A stretch of 52,897 bases of DNA from an uncultured Clostridia bacterium. GTDB taxonomy: Bacteria; Bacillota; Clostridia; Christensenellales; Borkfalkiaceae. Under the pieces are notes generated by a model that saw nothing but the letters and a program-made list of their open reading frames with translations, searched no databases and was not told the origin of the DNA. A program made the translations under genes and the position numbers. Each line of letters starts with the position of its first letter. The stretch's first letter is position 1. Location: assembly GCA_944372525.1 (NCBI GenBank), contig CALVZL010000009.1, positions 1-52,897 of the forward strand. Reading direction: 5' to 3'. Below are positions 20,682 through 30,388 of the stretch, in pieces.

Positions 20682-21920
20682 TTACGATACGGCTTCTCCG
20701 TCCGTACAGAGCACTTGGAATTGTGCTCCGCCTCGCCAAAGATCCCCTTTTGAAACAGCTTCCCACTGCGCGACTGTCCCGTCATAGCGCACCGTCTTCA
20801 GATTGCCGCACCCGTAGAAGGCGGCAGATCCGATGCGGACAAGCGTACGGGGCAGATCCAGCTCGGCGACGTGATCGTTATTGAGAAATGCGTTGTCGCC
20901 GATCTCTCGGATCCAGTCCGGAATCTCCGCGTCCGCGCCGCCCACGATCAGAAGCGCGTTCTCCCGTTCGACGAGGCAATTTCCCTCCGACGCATAAACC
21001 GCATTTTCTTCGTCGACGAAAATGTGTTCAAGCGAACCGCAACCGTAAAACGCACTTCGTCCGATTTCCTTCACCGCACTTCCGATCGAGAGAGACCTGA
21101 GCGCCCTGCATCCGTAAAAGGCCTCCGCTCCGATCTCGCAAAGACTTTCCGGCAACACCGCCTCCGTCAGCGCAAAACAACCGCGGAATGCAGAGACACC
21201 AAGACGCTCCGCGGCGGCATAAACGGTTGCGCGAGTCAAAGAACTGCAGTCACGGAACGCCCCGTCGGCAATCTCGAGGACGGGCAGCCCTTCATGATAA
21301 TACGGGACAAAGACCTGTTTCGCCGTCAGGATGTCCTCCGAAGAGACGGAATATCCGACTGTGCCGCTCTCGCCGCTGATCTCCGTAAAGACGAGACCGT
21401 CCGTGACGGGGCAAGCATACGAACAGACACTGCAGACGTTATTTGTGTCCCAGTTATGCGCTTCCATCGGGATGGAGACCGTTTCCGTTTTGGAACAGAC
21501 GACGCAAGTGCGCACCTTTTCCCCCTCCCTGGTACAGGTTGCGTTCTGCGTGATGACATAAGACTTAAAAATATGGCCCTCCGCGGGGATCTCCTCCCGC
21601 AAGACTTCCTGCCCGCAGCGAAGACAGACCGAGTGCCGCAATCCCGCCTCTTCGCAAGTCGCTTCCAAAATCGTCTCCGAGACAAGATTATGACCGAGCG
21701 CGGGAATCCCGATCTCCGTCGCGGGAAGATTTCCCTCCTCGTCGTAAAAAAGCGCTCCGCATATCTCGCACTCCCAGTGCTCCTGCATTCCGTTCTCCGT
21801 GCAGGCGGGTTCCACCGCGCCGCAATACCTCAGCACATGACTGTGCTCTTGGGCGCATCCCGCCGCAAAGACGCACAACACCAACGCAAGCGCCAACGCC
21901 GCTCCTCTTTGTCTTTTCAT
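20682..21920 (-). CDS. BspA-type leucine-rich-repeat lipoprotein with cysteine-pair modules
   Basis: The 412-residue exported protein has a lipoprotein signal (about residues 1-23, lipobox AAGC). Residues about 28-165 hold four similar modules, each with a TC-x(3-5)-G element and a C-x-x-C pair (CEICG, CLRCG, CVVCS, CSVCS) spaced by GH motifs, a zinc-ribbon-like layout seen in Clostridia surface proteins. From about 200 to the end are BspA-type LRR_5 repeats, with repeated AFYGC/AFRGC and L-x-x-I-x-x-x-AF. Such proteins are surface adhesins or binding proteins. The start follows GAGGCGG by seven bases. Confidence 0.85.
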   Translation of the reverse strand: MKRQRGAALALALVLCVFAAGCAQEHSHVLRYCGAVEPACTENGMQEHWECEICGALFYDEEGNLPATEIGIPALGHNLVSETILEATCEEAGLRHSVCLRCGQEVLREEIPAEGHIFKSYVITQNATCTREGEKVRTCVVCSKTETVSIPMEAHNWDTNNVCSVCSYACPVTDGLVFTEISGESGTVGYSVSSEDILTAKQVFVPYYHEGLPVLEIADGAFRDCSSLTRATVYAAAERLGVSAFRGCFALTEAVLPESLCEIGAEAFYGCRALRSLSIGSAVKEIGRSAFYGCGSLEHIFVDEENAVYASEGNCLVERENALLIVGGADAEIPDWIREIGDNAFLNNDHVAELDLPRTLVRIGSAAFYGCGNLKTVRYDGTVAQWEAVSKGDLWRGGAQFQVLCTDGEAVS

Positions 21921-21948
21921 CTTTTGCCGCCTCATATGTATCGAACTT

Positions 21949-21977
21949 ATTATAAAGGCTTTTGCCCTGTTTGTCAA
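21949..21977 (-). promoter_or_regulatory. Promoter of the lipoprotein gene
   Basis: Minus strand TTGACA (21972-21977), 17-base spacer, TATAAT (21949-21954); leader of about 20 bases. Confidence 0.85.
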
Positions 21978-22090
21978 GACGGAGGATTTGAAAATGTCTC
22001 TGCCGCACTCGCCTCTGTGCGTTTTTGCGCTTCCCGGGCAAAATTTTTGCGATCCGCTTGCAAAAAACGAAATTATTTTTCCCCTCCCCC

Positions 22091-22118
22091 TTGATTTTTT
22101 CCGAAATTTCTGTATAAT
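22091..22118 (+). promoter_or_regulatory. Promoter of the EF-G-like gene
   Basis: TTGATT (22091-22096), 16-base spacer, TATAAT (22113-22118). The predicted leader is about 75 bases and contains GGCGG-rich sequence before AAAAGGGGT. Confidence 0.7.
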
Positions 22119-22198
22119 GGAGGGTACGGGGATTTTTGCCGCACAGCGCGGCGGCTGTTTTTCCGATACGACATCTAACCAAAAGGGGTACCATAACT

Positions 22199-24247
22199 AT
22201 GAGCATATCCGCAAGCAACATCCGCAACATCGCCATCATCGGTCACAGCGGCGAGGGCAAGACCACCCTTTGCGATGCCATTCTCTTCAACGGCGGCACG
22301 ATCGAACGCATGGGGAAAACCGATCTCGGAACGACGGTGTCCGACTTTGACGAACAGGAGATCGCACGCAAGATCTCCATTTCCCTCTCCGCCGCCTATA
22401 CGACCTGGATGAACGTCAAGATCAATCTTCTCGACGTGCCCGGTTTCTACGATTTCGAAGGCGAATTCAACGAGGCGATGCGCGCCTGCGGCGCGGCGAT
22501 CGTCGTATGCGGTGCGAACGGATCCGTAACGGTCGGCGCAGAGAAGGCGATCTCCCAATGCCTCAAACACAAAAAGCCGCTCATTATCTTTATCAACGGC
22601 ATGGACAAGGAGAATGCAGACTACACGGGTACCGTACGGGCGCTGCAGGAAAAATACAAGAACCGGATCGCCCCCATTCAGATCCCCATGATGGAGGGGA
22701 ACAAGATGGTCGGCGTTGTGAACGCGCTCACCGAGCGTGCGTTCCGCTTCACGGGAACGGGTCCCGAACAGATCTCCGTGCCCGAAGAGTACGCGCGCGA
22801 CTTCGAGACGATGAAGATGGCGCTCATGGAAACGGCGGCAGAGAACGACGACGTTCTGCTCGAAAAATATTTCGAAGACGGGTTCCTCAACAAAGAAGAC
22901 ACCATCCACGGCATTCGGAAAGGCATTTATAACATCAATGTCATTCCCGTCATGGCGGGCAGCGCCCTGCAAAACAAGGGCGTCATCAACCTCATGAACG
23001 AGATCGTAAAATATCTTCCCGAAGCGGCGGAACGCAGCGAGCTTCCCGCGACCGATCTCAAGACGGATACCGTGATCGGCATCCGCTGCGAAGAGGACAA
23101 GCCCTTTGCGGGACAGGTGTTCAAGACGGCGGTCGACCCCTTCGTCGGAAAACTCAACTATCTCCGCGTCTGCCGCGGAACCCTGAAATCGGGCATGACC
23201 GTTCTTAATCCCAATACGGGCACGCAGGAACGCATCAACGCGATCTATCTCATCAACGGAAAGAAACAGACTCCGGTCAACGAGCTCAACGCAGGAGACA
23301 TCGGCGCCGTGAACAAACTCACGAATACGAGCACGGGCGACACGCTCTGCGATGAGAACGCGCCCGTAAAATTCGATCCCATCCCCTTCCCCAAGCCCGT
23401 CATCTATATGGCAGTTTATGCAAAAGTGCGCGGCACGGAAGACAAGGTCTTTTCCGGGCTTGCGCGGCTTGCGGAGGAAGACAAGAGCTTCTGCGTGGTC
23501 AAAGATCCCGAAACGGGAGAGACGCTTGCGGGCGGACAGGGCGAAGTGCAGCTCGACGTCATCCAGAAGAAACTCAAATCCAAGTTCGGCGTGGAAGCGG
23601 ATCTGAAAACGCCGCTGATCGCCTACAAAGAGACCATCCGCGGCAAGGCGCTTGCGGAAGGGAAATACAAAAAACAGACGGGCGGGCACGGACAGTACGG
23701 TCACTGTAAGATGCGTTTCGAACCGACGGAAAAAGACTTCGAGTTCGCAGAAGAAGTCGTCGGCGGAACGGTGCCCAAGCAATACATCCCCGCCGTGGAA
23801 AAGGGCATTATCGAATGCCTGCCTCACGGCGTGCTTGCGGGATATCCCGTCATCCGCATGAAGGCCGTCCTCTACGACGGAAGCTACCATGAAGTCGACT
23901 CTTCGGAAGCGGCGTTCAAGTCGGCGGCAGAGATCGCCTTCAAAGAGGGCATGAAAAACGCCTCCCCCGTCCTGCTCGAACCCATCTCCAGACTGAAGAT
24001 CGCCGTTCCCGAGCAATATGTCGGAGACGTCATGGGCGATCTGAACAAGCGCAGAGGGCGCATCCTCGGCATGGACGCACAGGAAGACATGCAGGTCATC
24101 ACGGCGGAGGCGCCCAAATCCGAAGTGCTCACCTATGCGACGACGCTGCGCTCCATGACGCAGGGAAGAGGCCGCTTCTCCGAGGCGTTCGCACGCTACG
24201 AACAGGCGCCCGACACCGTGCTGCAGGGGCTTAAACCGCAGGCATAA
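22199..24247 (+). CDS. Elongation factor G-like GTPase (FusA paralogue type)
   Basis: The 682-residue protein has the five-domain layout of EF-G: a P-loop GHSGEGKTT at residues 15-23, the G3 motif DVPGF, the G4-like NGMD, domain II, and domain IV (KKQTGGHGQYGHC) and V (SRLKIAVPEQYVGDVMGDLNKRRGRILGM). It belongs to the divergent EF-G-like subgroup rather than the translation factor in the str operon. The P-loop has S-G-E where EF-G has D-A, and the catalytic histidine of DTPGH is replaced by phenylalanine. A ribosome-associated role is inferred; GTP hydrolysis may work differently. Start chosen at MSISASN after AAAAGGGG. Confidence 0.88.
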   Translation: MSISASNIRNIAIIGHSGEGKTTLCDAILFNGGTIERMGKTDLGTTVSDFDEQEIARKISISLSAAYTTWMNVKINLLDVPGFYDFEGEFNEAMRACGAAIVVCGANGSVTVGAEKAISQCLKHKKPLIIFINGMDKENADYTGTVRALQEKYKNRIAPIQIPMMEGNKMVGVVNALTERAFRFTGTGPEQISVPEEYARDFETMKMALMETAAENDDVLLEKYFEDGFLNKEDTIHGIRKGIYNINVIPVMAGSALQNKGVINLMNEIVKYLPEAAERSELPATDLKTDTVIGIRCEEDKPFAGQVFKTAVDPFVGKLNYLRVCRGTLKSGMTVLNPNTGTQERINAIYLINGKKQTPVNELNAGDIGAVNKLTNTSTGDTLCDENAPVKFDPIPFPKPVIYMAVYAKVRGTEDKVFSGLARLAEEDKSFCVVKDPETGETLAGGQGEVQLDVIQKKLKSKFGVEADLKTPLIAYKETIRGKALAEGKYKKQTGGHGQYGHCKMRFEPTEKDFEFAEEVVGGTVPKQYIPAVEKGIIECLPHGVLAGYPVIRMKAVLYDGSYHEVDSSEAAFKSAAEIAFKEGMKNASPVLLEPISRLKIAVPEQYVGDVMGDLNKRRGRILGMDAQEDMQVITAEAPKSEVLTYATTLRSMTQGRGRFSEAFARYEQAPDTVLQGLKPQA

Positions 24248-24258
24248 ATTTGACGGCA

Positions 24259-24299
24259 GACAAAGAGCCGCGGTCCTTCCGGGACCGCGGCTCTTTGTC
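24259..24299. terminator. Bidirectional terminator between convergent genes
   Basis: An 18-bp perfect stem: 24259-24276 pairs with 24282-24299, loop TTCCG. The outer arm GACAAAGAGCC/GGCTCTTTGTC gives a U-rich 3' side in both directions. Confidence 0.85.
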
Positions 24300-24313
24300 G
24301 TTATTTCCGTTTT

Positions 24314-25657
24314 TCAGCGGAAGATCTCTTCTCCGTTGCTCTCGATGACTTTCTGATACCAGGACGCACTCTTCTTCGGCGTCCGTTCCCCCGTCGCGTA
24401 ATCGATGTGGATGAGGCCGAATTTTTTGGAAAATCCTTCCGCCCATTCAAAATTGTCCATCAGAGACCAGTAAAAATATCCCTTCACGGGGATCTCCTGC
24501 GCCGCTCTGTGCAGGGCGCGCAGATACCGTTTTTCGAAATCGATGCGGCAGTCGTCGTTGATCTCCCCGTTGAGATCCTTCCACTCGGTAAGCGCGACGC
24601 CGTTCTCCGTATAAACGATGGGCAGACCGTAGCGCTCATAGACATATTTGGGTCCGTAATAGAGGACATCGGGATAGACATTCCAACGCATGTCCGTCTT
24701 GGGAACGGTGGGCGGGACCGCGGGCACGACTTCCTTTCCGTCTTGCTCGGTCAGATAGCTTCCCGAGTAGGTATTCAGCCCGTAGAAGTCAATCTTGCTC
24801 TGAATGGTTTTCATGTCCTTTTCGTCAAAAGAGAACCCTTCTTCTTTCATCCACGAGAGCGCATCCTCGGGATATTTCCCGAAGATGAGAGGATCCGTCC
24901 AATAGGTAATTCCCCAGAAATCGCGCGCGCAGGAGAGCGATTTTTTCTTTGCGAGCTCGTATTCCGAGTCCTTCGTCGGCATGACAGGCGAATAAGCCTG
25001 CGCGAATCCGATCTGCACCGGATGAGAACAGACCGCGCGGATGCGTTTCTCGGCGCGTCCGCACGCCAGCAGCACGTTGTGCGCGCAGAGCATGACCTCT
25101 TTCGTAGGAAGGGTGAGAAACGGAGCGTGTCCGCCGTAGGCATATCCCAACCCGATGAAACACTGCGGCTCGTTGATGAGAATAAATTTATTCGTATATG
25201 CCCCGAACAATTCGGCACAGACGGCGGCATACTCCTCAAACCATGCGGGACTGTCCGGATTCAGCCAACTTCCCCGCAGATAGAGCGCATAAGGATAATC
25301 CCAGTGAAAGAGGGTGATCCAAGGTTCGATGCCCGCAGACGTAAGCTCCTCAAGCAAATCGAGATAGAACTTCTTCCCTGCCTCGCTGACTTTTCCCGTC
25401 CCGTCCGGCATGAGCCGCGCCCAGTTGATCGAAAACCGATACGCCTGCAGGCCCATCTGCTTCATGAGAGCGACGTCCTCGCGGAAACGGTGAAAATGAT
25501 CGCATCCGACCTCCCCGGAGTGCCCCTCGAAGATCTTTCCTTTCGTGGCGGAGGCGACATCCCAAATGTTCAGCCCCTTGTCCGCGTCATATGCGGCGCC
25601 CTCGATCTGATAGGAAGCGGTCGCCGCTCCCCAGACAAAACTTTTATCGAAACTCAT
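24314..25657 (-). CDS. Glycoside hydrolase family 1 beta-glucosidase
   Basis: The 447-residue single-domain TIM barrel is a retaining GH1 enzyme. Motifs are FVWGAATASYQIEGA at the N-terminus, YRFSINWARLMP, the acid/base Glu163 in LINEPQ and the nucleophile Glu351 in YTENG, with the end motif YFYWSLMDNFEWAEGFSKKFGLIHID. It has no signal peptide, so it acts on imported sugars, probably aryl- or cello-type beta-glucosides; a phospho-beta-glucosidase is less likely. The start at MSFDKS follows CGGGAGG by five bases. It is 31 bases after nadE and could be the tail of that operon; a terminator follows. Confidence 0.93.
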   Translation of the reverse strand: MSFDKSFVWGAATASYQIEGAAYDADKGLNIWDVASATKGKIFEGHSGEVGCDHFHRFREDVALMKQMGLQAYRFSINWARLMPDGTGKVSEAGKKFYLDLLEELTSAGIEPWITLFHWDYPYALYLRGSWLNPDSPAWFEEYAAVCAELFGAYTNKFILINEPQCFIGLGYAYGGHAPFLTLPTKEVMLCAHNVLLACGRAEKRIRAVCSHPVQIGFAQAYSPVMPTKDSEYELAKKKSLSCARDFWGITYWTDPLIFGKYPEDALSWMKEEGFSFDEKDMKTIQSKIDFYGLNTYSGSYLTEQDGKEVVPAVPPTVPKTDMRWNVYPDVLYYGPKYVYERYGLPIVYTENGVALTEWKDLNGEINDDCRIDFEKRYLRALHRAAQEIPVKGYFYWSLMDNFEWAEGFSKKFGLIHIDYATGERTPKKSASWYQKVIESNGEEIFR

Positions 25658-25688
25658 AGCATCCTCCCGATCATTTACAATCTTTTCG

Positions 25689-27593
25689 TTATAAATTCTC
25701 CGCTTCTTCCAGCCAAAGCGCGGCGGAAGCGTCCGACGGCATCCTCCAGTCGGCACGCGGAGAGAGACTGACCGAACCGATCTTCACGCCGTCCGGAACG
25801 CAGTTGCGCTTGAACTGCTGAGAGAAAAACCGTCTGTAAAAGTTCACAAGCCACTTCTTCAGCGTCGCCCGATCATAGCGATCCCGAAAGGCGATCTGTG
25901 CGAGAAAGAACGTCTTTGCGGGCGGATCGCCGCGCCGCAAAAAGGAATAGAGATAAAAATCGTGCAGCTCATACGGACCGATGAGGTCCTCCGTCTTTTG
26001 AGCGATCTCCCCCCTTTCATCGGGCGGAAGCAGCTCGGGCGAAATCTCCGTATTCAGCACCCCCCGCAGAACGGCTTCGATCCTGCCGCCCAACCTTTTC
26101 CCCTCGTACGCCACCAAAGACTTCACGAGCGTCTTCGGCACCGAACAGTTGACGGCATACATGCTCATATGATCGCCGTTGTAAGTGCACCAGCCCAGCG
26201 CCAGTTCGGACAGATCTCCCGTCCCAATGACAAGCCCGCCCGTTTCGTTGGCAAGATCCATCAAAATCATCGTCCGCATGCGCGCCTGTGCGTTTTCATA
26301 CGTCACATTTCGATCCTCGGGATCATGCCCGATGTCCTTGAAATGCCGATTGACCGAACCGCCGATGTTTATCGTCCGCATCGAGACGCCCGTTGCCTGC
26401 ATGAGCGCCATGGCGTTGTTCTTTGTCCGAAGCGTCGTTCCGAACCCCGGCATCGAGACGGCGAGTATGCCTTCCCGCGGCCGCTGAAGGAAGTCGAACG
26501 CGCGCACGGCGACAAGCAGCGCCAGCGTGGAATCCAGTCCGCCCGAAATCCCGACGACCGCCGTCTTCGCCTTCGTATCCTCTAGGCGCTTGGCCAACGC
26601 GCTCGACTGAATGGAGAGAATGAGTCCGCAGCGCTTCTCCAGCTCTCTGCCCTGCGGCACAAAGGGTTCGGGATCGACCTTCCGCGTAAGTTCCCCTTCC
26701 CGGTTTCCTGCGGAAAAGGAGAGCACGGTATAGCCGCCCTCCTCCGTGCGGAACGTCGTCAGACGTCTCCGCTCCCGTTCGAGAAATCCCGCGTCGATCT
26801 CGCTCTCCGCACGCCCGCCCGAAAACGGCAGACTCTCCGAAAGCAGTATCCCGTTCTCGGCGATGAGGTTGTGCCCCGCGAACGCCATGTCCGAGGTCGA
26901 CTCCCCCCGACCGGCATCCGCATAGACGTACCCGCAGCACAGCTTTCCCGACTGCGATTTTACGAGCAGTCTGCGATAGTCGAGTTTCCCCACCGTCTCG
27001 TTGCTCGCGGAGAGGTTGACAATGATATTCGCTCCCGCCGCCGCATGAGAAAGGGAGGGCGACACCGGCGCCCAGAGATCTTCGCAAATCTCGCAGCCGA
27101 CACAAAAGGCAGGGTTTTGCTCATTTCTGAACAGGATGCGCGTTCCGAACGGGATATGTTCTCCGCAGAAAAAGACGGTTTTTGTCTCTTTGTCCGCGGC
27201 AGTAAAATGCCGCGGCTCGTAAAATTCTCCGTATCCGGGAAGACAGGTCTTCGGAATGAGCGCAAGCAGTTTTCCTCCGAACAGAGCGGCCGCACAGTTA
27301 TAGAGATTCGCTCCGATGGCAACGGGCAGCCCGACAAAGACCAGCTGCCTTTTCCCTTCCGTCGCCCCGACAACCGTACGAAGCGCCCGCTCGCATCCTG
27401 CGAGCAGTTCGCCGTGCAGGAACAGATCGCCGCAGGTATATCCCGAAAGCGAAAGCTCGGGCAAGACGAGCAGCTCTGTTCCGTCCTCTTCCGCGCGCGC
27501 GATCTCCTCCGCGATCCGCTCTGCATTGAACTGCGGATCCCCCACGCGAAGCGCGGGCGAACTTGCGCGTACCTTCACAAATGCATGTTTCAT
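25689..27593 (-). CDS. nadE: Glutamine-dependent NAD+ synthetase
   Basis: The 634-residue two-domain enzyme makes NAD+ from nicotinic acid adenine dinucleotide, ATP and glutamine. Residues 1-270 are a nitrilase-type glutaminase with the E-K-C triad in LPELSLSGYTCGD, PKTCLPGYGEFYEPRHF and VGCEICEDLWAP. The synthetase domain has the PP-loop GISGGLDSTLALLV and GTGDLSELALGWCTYNGDHMSMY. Length and order match the bacterial fused type. The start at MKHAFVKV follows GGGAGG, 13 bases after recA. Upstream in-frame sequence is the shadow of recA. Confidence 0.95.
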   Translation of the reverse strand: MKHAFVKVRASSPALRVGDPQFNAERIAEEIARAEEDGTELLVLPELSLSGYTCGDLFLHGELLAGCERALRTVVGATEGKRQLVFVGLPVAIGANLYNCAAALFGGKLLALIPKTCLPGYGEFYEPRHFTAADKETKTVFFCGEHIPFGTRILFRNEQNPAFCVGCEICEDLWAPVSPSLSHAAAGANIIVNLSASNETVGKLDYRRLLVKSQSGKLCCGYVYADAGRGESTSDMAFAGHNLIAENGILLSESLPFSGGRAESEIDAGFLERERRRLTTFRTEEGGYTVLSFSAGNREGELTRKVDPEPFVPQGRELEKRCGLILSIQSSALAKRLEDTKAKTAVVGISGGLDSTLALLVAVRAFDFLQRPREGILAVSMPGFGTTLRTKNNAMALMQATGVSMRTINIGGSVNRHFKDIGHDPEDRNVTYENAQARMRTMILMDLANETGGLVIGTGDLSELALGWCTYNGDHMSMYAVNCSVPKTLVKSLVAYEGKRLGGRIEAVLRGVLNTEISPELLPPDERGEIAQKTEDLIGPYELHDFYLYSFLRRGDPPAKTFFLAQIAFRDRYDRATLKKWLVNFYRRFFSQQFKRNCVPDGVKIGSVSLSPRADWRMPSDASAALWLEEAENL

Positions 27594-27606
27594 GCCGCGT
27601 CCTCCC

Positions 27607-28641
27607 TCAGACCGTCGCCTCCTCGCCGCCCGCGATCGCATCGACAGGGCTTCCTTTCGCGGCAAGGCGGATTTTCTCCTCGATTTCCTTCGCCAATTCC
27701 TCGTTGTCCTTGAGGAACTGCCGCATCTTTTCCCTTCCGTTTGCGAGTTTGCTGTCGTTGTAGCTGTACCACGCCCCGCTCTTTTTGATGATGTCGTACT
27801 GCACGCCGAGATCGAGGATACAGCCTTCCTGCGAGATGCCCTCGCCGTACATGATATCAAATTCTGCCTGGCGGAACGGCGGTGCGAGCTTGTTTTTCAC
27901 CACTTTGGCGCGCGTACGGTTGCCCGCCGCGCCCTCCGTATCCTTGAGAATATCCGTCTTGCGCACATCGATGCGGACGGAGGCATAGAACTTGAGCGCC
28001 TTTCCGCCCGGCGTCACCTCCGGATTTCCGAACATCACGCCGACTTTTTCGCGAAGCTGATTGATAAAGATCACGCAAGTCTTGCTCTTATTGACAATCG
28101 CCGTCAGTTTTCTGAGTGCCTGACTCATCAGGCGGGCCTGCAGCCCGACATGCGAATCCCCCATGTCCCCCTCGATCTCCGCTTTGGGCGTGAGCGCCGC
28201 AACCGAGTCCACGACGATGATATCCACTGCGGAAGAGCGCACCAACGCGTCGACGATATCGAGCGCCTGCTCCCCCGTATCCGGCTGTGCGACGTACAGT
28301 TCGTCCAGATTGACTCCGAGTTTTTTGGCATAGACGGGATCGAGCGCGTGCTCCGCGTCGACAAACGCCGCAATGCCGCCGAGTTTTTGCGCTTCCGCCA
28401 CCGCGTGCAGGGCGACCGTCGTTTTTCCCGAAGATTCCGGTCCGTAAATTTCCACCATTCTGCCGCGGGGAAGCCCGCCGATCCCGAGCGCAAGGTCAAG
28501 GGAGAGACATCCCGTCGGAATGACTTCCACGTCCAGCTCCCCTCCGTGTTCCCCGAGTTTCATGATCGCGCCCTTGCCGTAAGATTTTTCGATCTGCGAC
28601 AATACGGCGTCGAGCGCCTTTCTCTTTTCTTCGTTAACCAT
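27607..28641 (-). CDS. recA: Recombinase RecA
   Basis: A 344-residue RecA of normal length. The Walker A motif is GPESSGKTT at about residues 66-74, MAW-type core [39 protein letters not shown] includes loop L1, and the L2 region begins with [20 protein letters not shown]. The C-terminal regulatory domain is short. It pairs homologous DNA and activates LexA cleavage in the SOS response. GGAAGGAG precedes the ATG. It lies between cinA and nadE; cinA-recA adjacency is classic in Firmicutes. Confidence 0.98.
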   Translation of the reverse strand: MVNEEKRKALDAVLSQIEKSYGKGAIMKLGEHGGELDVEVIPTGCLSLDLALGIGGLPRGRMVEIYGPESSGKTTVALHAVAEAQKLGGIAAFVDAEHALDPVYAKKLGVNLDELYVAQPDTGEQALDIVDALVRSSAVDIIVVDSVAALTPKAEIEGDMGDSHVGLQARLMSQALRKLTAIVNKSKTCVIFINQLREKVGVMFGNPEVTPGGKALKFYASVRIDVRKTDILKDTEGAAGNRTRAKVVKNKLAPPFRQAEFDIMYGEGISQEGCILDLGVQYDIIKKSGAWYSYNDSKLANGREKMRQFLKDNEELAKEIEEKIRLAAKGSPVDAIAGGEEATV

Positions 28642-28682
28642 ATTGCTCCTTCCGTTGTCTTGGATTTGTATGTAACGGCGTT

Positions 28683-29765
28683 TCAGCCGTTGATCTCTTT
28701 ATAGGCGAGGAAGAGCGCGAGATTGACCGCGCGGTTCATGATCGTCTCCCGCTCTCCTTCCAGCTGAAAGCGGAACACTCTGATCCGTTCGGCAGTTCCG
28801 ACGCCGATAAAACACAGCCCCACGGGTTTGTCTGTCCCGTCCGACTCCGGCCCCGCAATGCCGGTCGTCGAAAGCGCCACGTCGCAGTGCCCGCCTTTGA
28901 GCAATCCCGCCGCCATTTCGTAGGCAGTCTCGCTCGAAACGGCGCCTTTCGTGCGCAACGTATATTCTGAAACGCCGAGCCGTTCCTTTTTGGAGTCGTT
29001 GTCGTAGGTATTCAGCCCTTCATAGAAAACTTTGCTCGCTCCCGCAACGGAGACGATCTCGTGACACACGCCGCCCCCCGTAAAAGATTCCGCCACAGAA
29101 ATGCGCAGACGGTGCAGACGCAAAACATCCGCCAGGCGCTGCTTGATGCTCACATCCTCCATCGCATAGACATAGTCGGAAAGCTCGCTCGCGAGAATGC
29201 GGGTCGCCTCGTCCACGGTCACTTTGGGCGCGCGCTGATTGTAGAGAAGCTCGATTCTGCCGCAGCCGTCCTCTTCGCTCATATGAAAGACGACCTCCTC
29301 GCCTGCCGCATCCTGCGCGGCGGAGAGCGCGGAAAACACACGCTCCGAAGGCGCGGACATTGTGCGGATCACCGTACGGGAAAAACTCTCTCCCCGCCGT
29401 CTGTCCACAGCGGCGACAACCTCCTCCTTTACGATCTCCGCACCCCGTTCCCCGGCGGGAAGCACGCCGAAAAGACAAACGGGCGTATCGAGCAGATAGC
29501 CCCCCGCAAACGGCTTTCCCGCCGCAACCGAAAGGGCGGCGCGCGCCAAAGAGAGCAGCACCTTGTCGCATATGAGAAAAACCCCGTCGCACTGCACGCA
29601 TAGCCGGGAAAGCGCAGAAGAAACCGCCTCCTCATCGTCATAAGACAAAAAGACGACCTCGTCGAACACGATTCCTCCGGAAAGAAAAGCGTCCGTCACG
29701 ACGCCGTACCGCACGGAAGACAGGGAATTTCTTTTGTTGCGAAGCACCGCCGCCGCGTATTTCAT
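28683..29765 (-). CDS. CinA-like protein with degenerate N-terminal domain
   Basis: The C-terminal half (about residues 200-360) is a clear CinA nicotinamide-nucleotide amidase domain: [46 protein letters not shown] and [23 protein letters not shown]. The amidase recycles NMN to nicotinate mononucleotide. The N-terminal half aligns in position with the COG1058 (MoaB/Mog-like) domain but lacks its usual GGLGPT-x-DD signature and is about 50 residues shorter overall. The predicted start is the ATG before KYAAAV, nine bases after pgsA. Position between pgsA and recA fits CinA. Confidence 0.85.
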   Translation of the reverse strand: MKYAAAVLRNKRNSLSSVRYGVVTDAFLSGGIVFDEVVFLSYDDEEAVSSALSRLCVQCDGVFLICDKVLLSLARAALSVAAGKPFAGGYLLDTPVCLFGVLPAGERGAEIVKEEVVAAVDRRRGESFSRTVIRTMSAPSERVFSALSAAQDAAGEEVVFHMSEEDGCGRIELLYNQRAPKVTVDEATRILASELSDYVYAMEDVSIKQRLADVLRLHRLRISVAESFTGGGVCHEIVSVAGASKVFYEGLNTYDNDSKKERLGVSEYTLRTKGAVSSETAYEMAAGLLKGGHCDVALSTTGIAGPESDGTDKPVGLCFIGVGTAERIRVFRFQLEGERETIMNRAVNLALFLAYKEING

Positions 29766-29773
29766 CTCGCTCC

Positions 29774-30388
29774 TTATTCTTTGGTCTCTTCCTCGGGTCC
29801 GCTCTGAAGAACCCGTCTGTTTTTCACGATGTAATTGATCCCCGAAATCAGAGTAAATACCAGCCCGACAACGAACAGCGCCATGCCGCCGATTGCCGCG
29901 ATCTCTCCGACAATGCAATCGAGCAAATCGGAAGCCGCCAAAAGCACGGTGATCGCGATGTCCTGAAAGGTCGTCTTGAGTTTTCCGTAGCGATCCGCGG
30001 CGAGCACGACGTTCTTTCCCGCCGCGACCATGCGGAATCCGCTCACGATCAGCTCCCGCGCCAAAATAACGGCAATGGATATGCCGGCGAAGGTGATTCC
30101 CCAGCCCGCAAGAAAAGAAACTTCAAATACGGCGGGACGCGTCAGCAGCAGAATCAAAGCGGTCGAGACCAGTACTTTGTCTGCGATCGGATCGAGAAAC
30201 TTTCCCAGATCGGTCACCAATCCCCGCGAACGCGCAATGTGTCCGTCCAGAAAATCGGTGAGCGCGGCGACCGCGAACACCGCTGCCGCAATCAGGAAAT
30301 GATAGGGAATGACGTCAAGATAAAAGACGACGGCAAATACCGGGATCATAAGGATCCGCGTCAGCGTAATCTTGTTCGGCAAATTCAT
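29774..30388 (-). CDS. pgsA: CDP-diacylglycerol-glycerol-3-phosphate 3-phosphatidyltransferase
   Basis: PgsA makes phosphatidylglycerol phosphate, the committed step to phosphatidylglycerol and cardiolipin. The 204-residue membrane protein contains the CDP-alcohol phosphotransferase motif D-x2-DG-x2-AR-x8-G-x3-D-x3-D, seen as TDFLDGHIARSRGLVTDLG followed by KFLDPIADK. Five to six membrane helices are evident. The start MNLPNKITLTRI is typical. It overlaps the rimO stop by four bases and precedes cinA, matching the common rimO-pgsA-cinA-recA order. Confidence 0.96.
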   Translation of the reverse strand: MNLPNKITLTRILMIPVFAVVFYLDVIPYHFLIAAAVFAVAALTDFLDGHIARSRGLVTDLGKFLDPIADKVLVSTALILLLTRPAVFEVSFLAGWGITFAGISIAVILARELIVSGFRMVAAGKNVVLAADRYGKLKTTFQDIAITVLLAASDLLDCIVGEIAAIGGMALFVVGLVFTLISGINYIVKNRRVLQSGPEEETKE

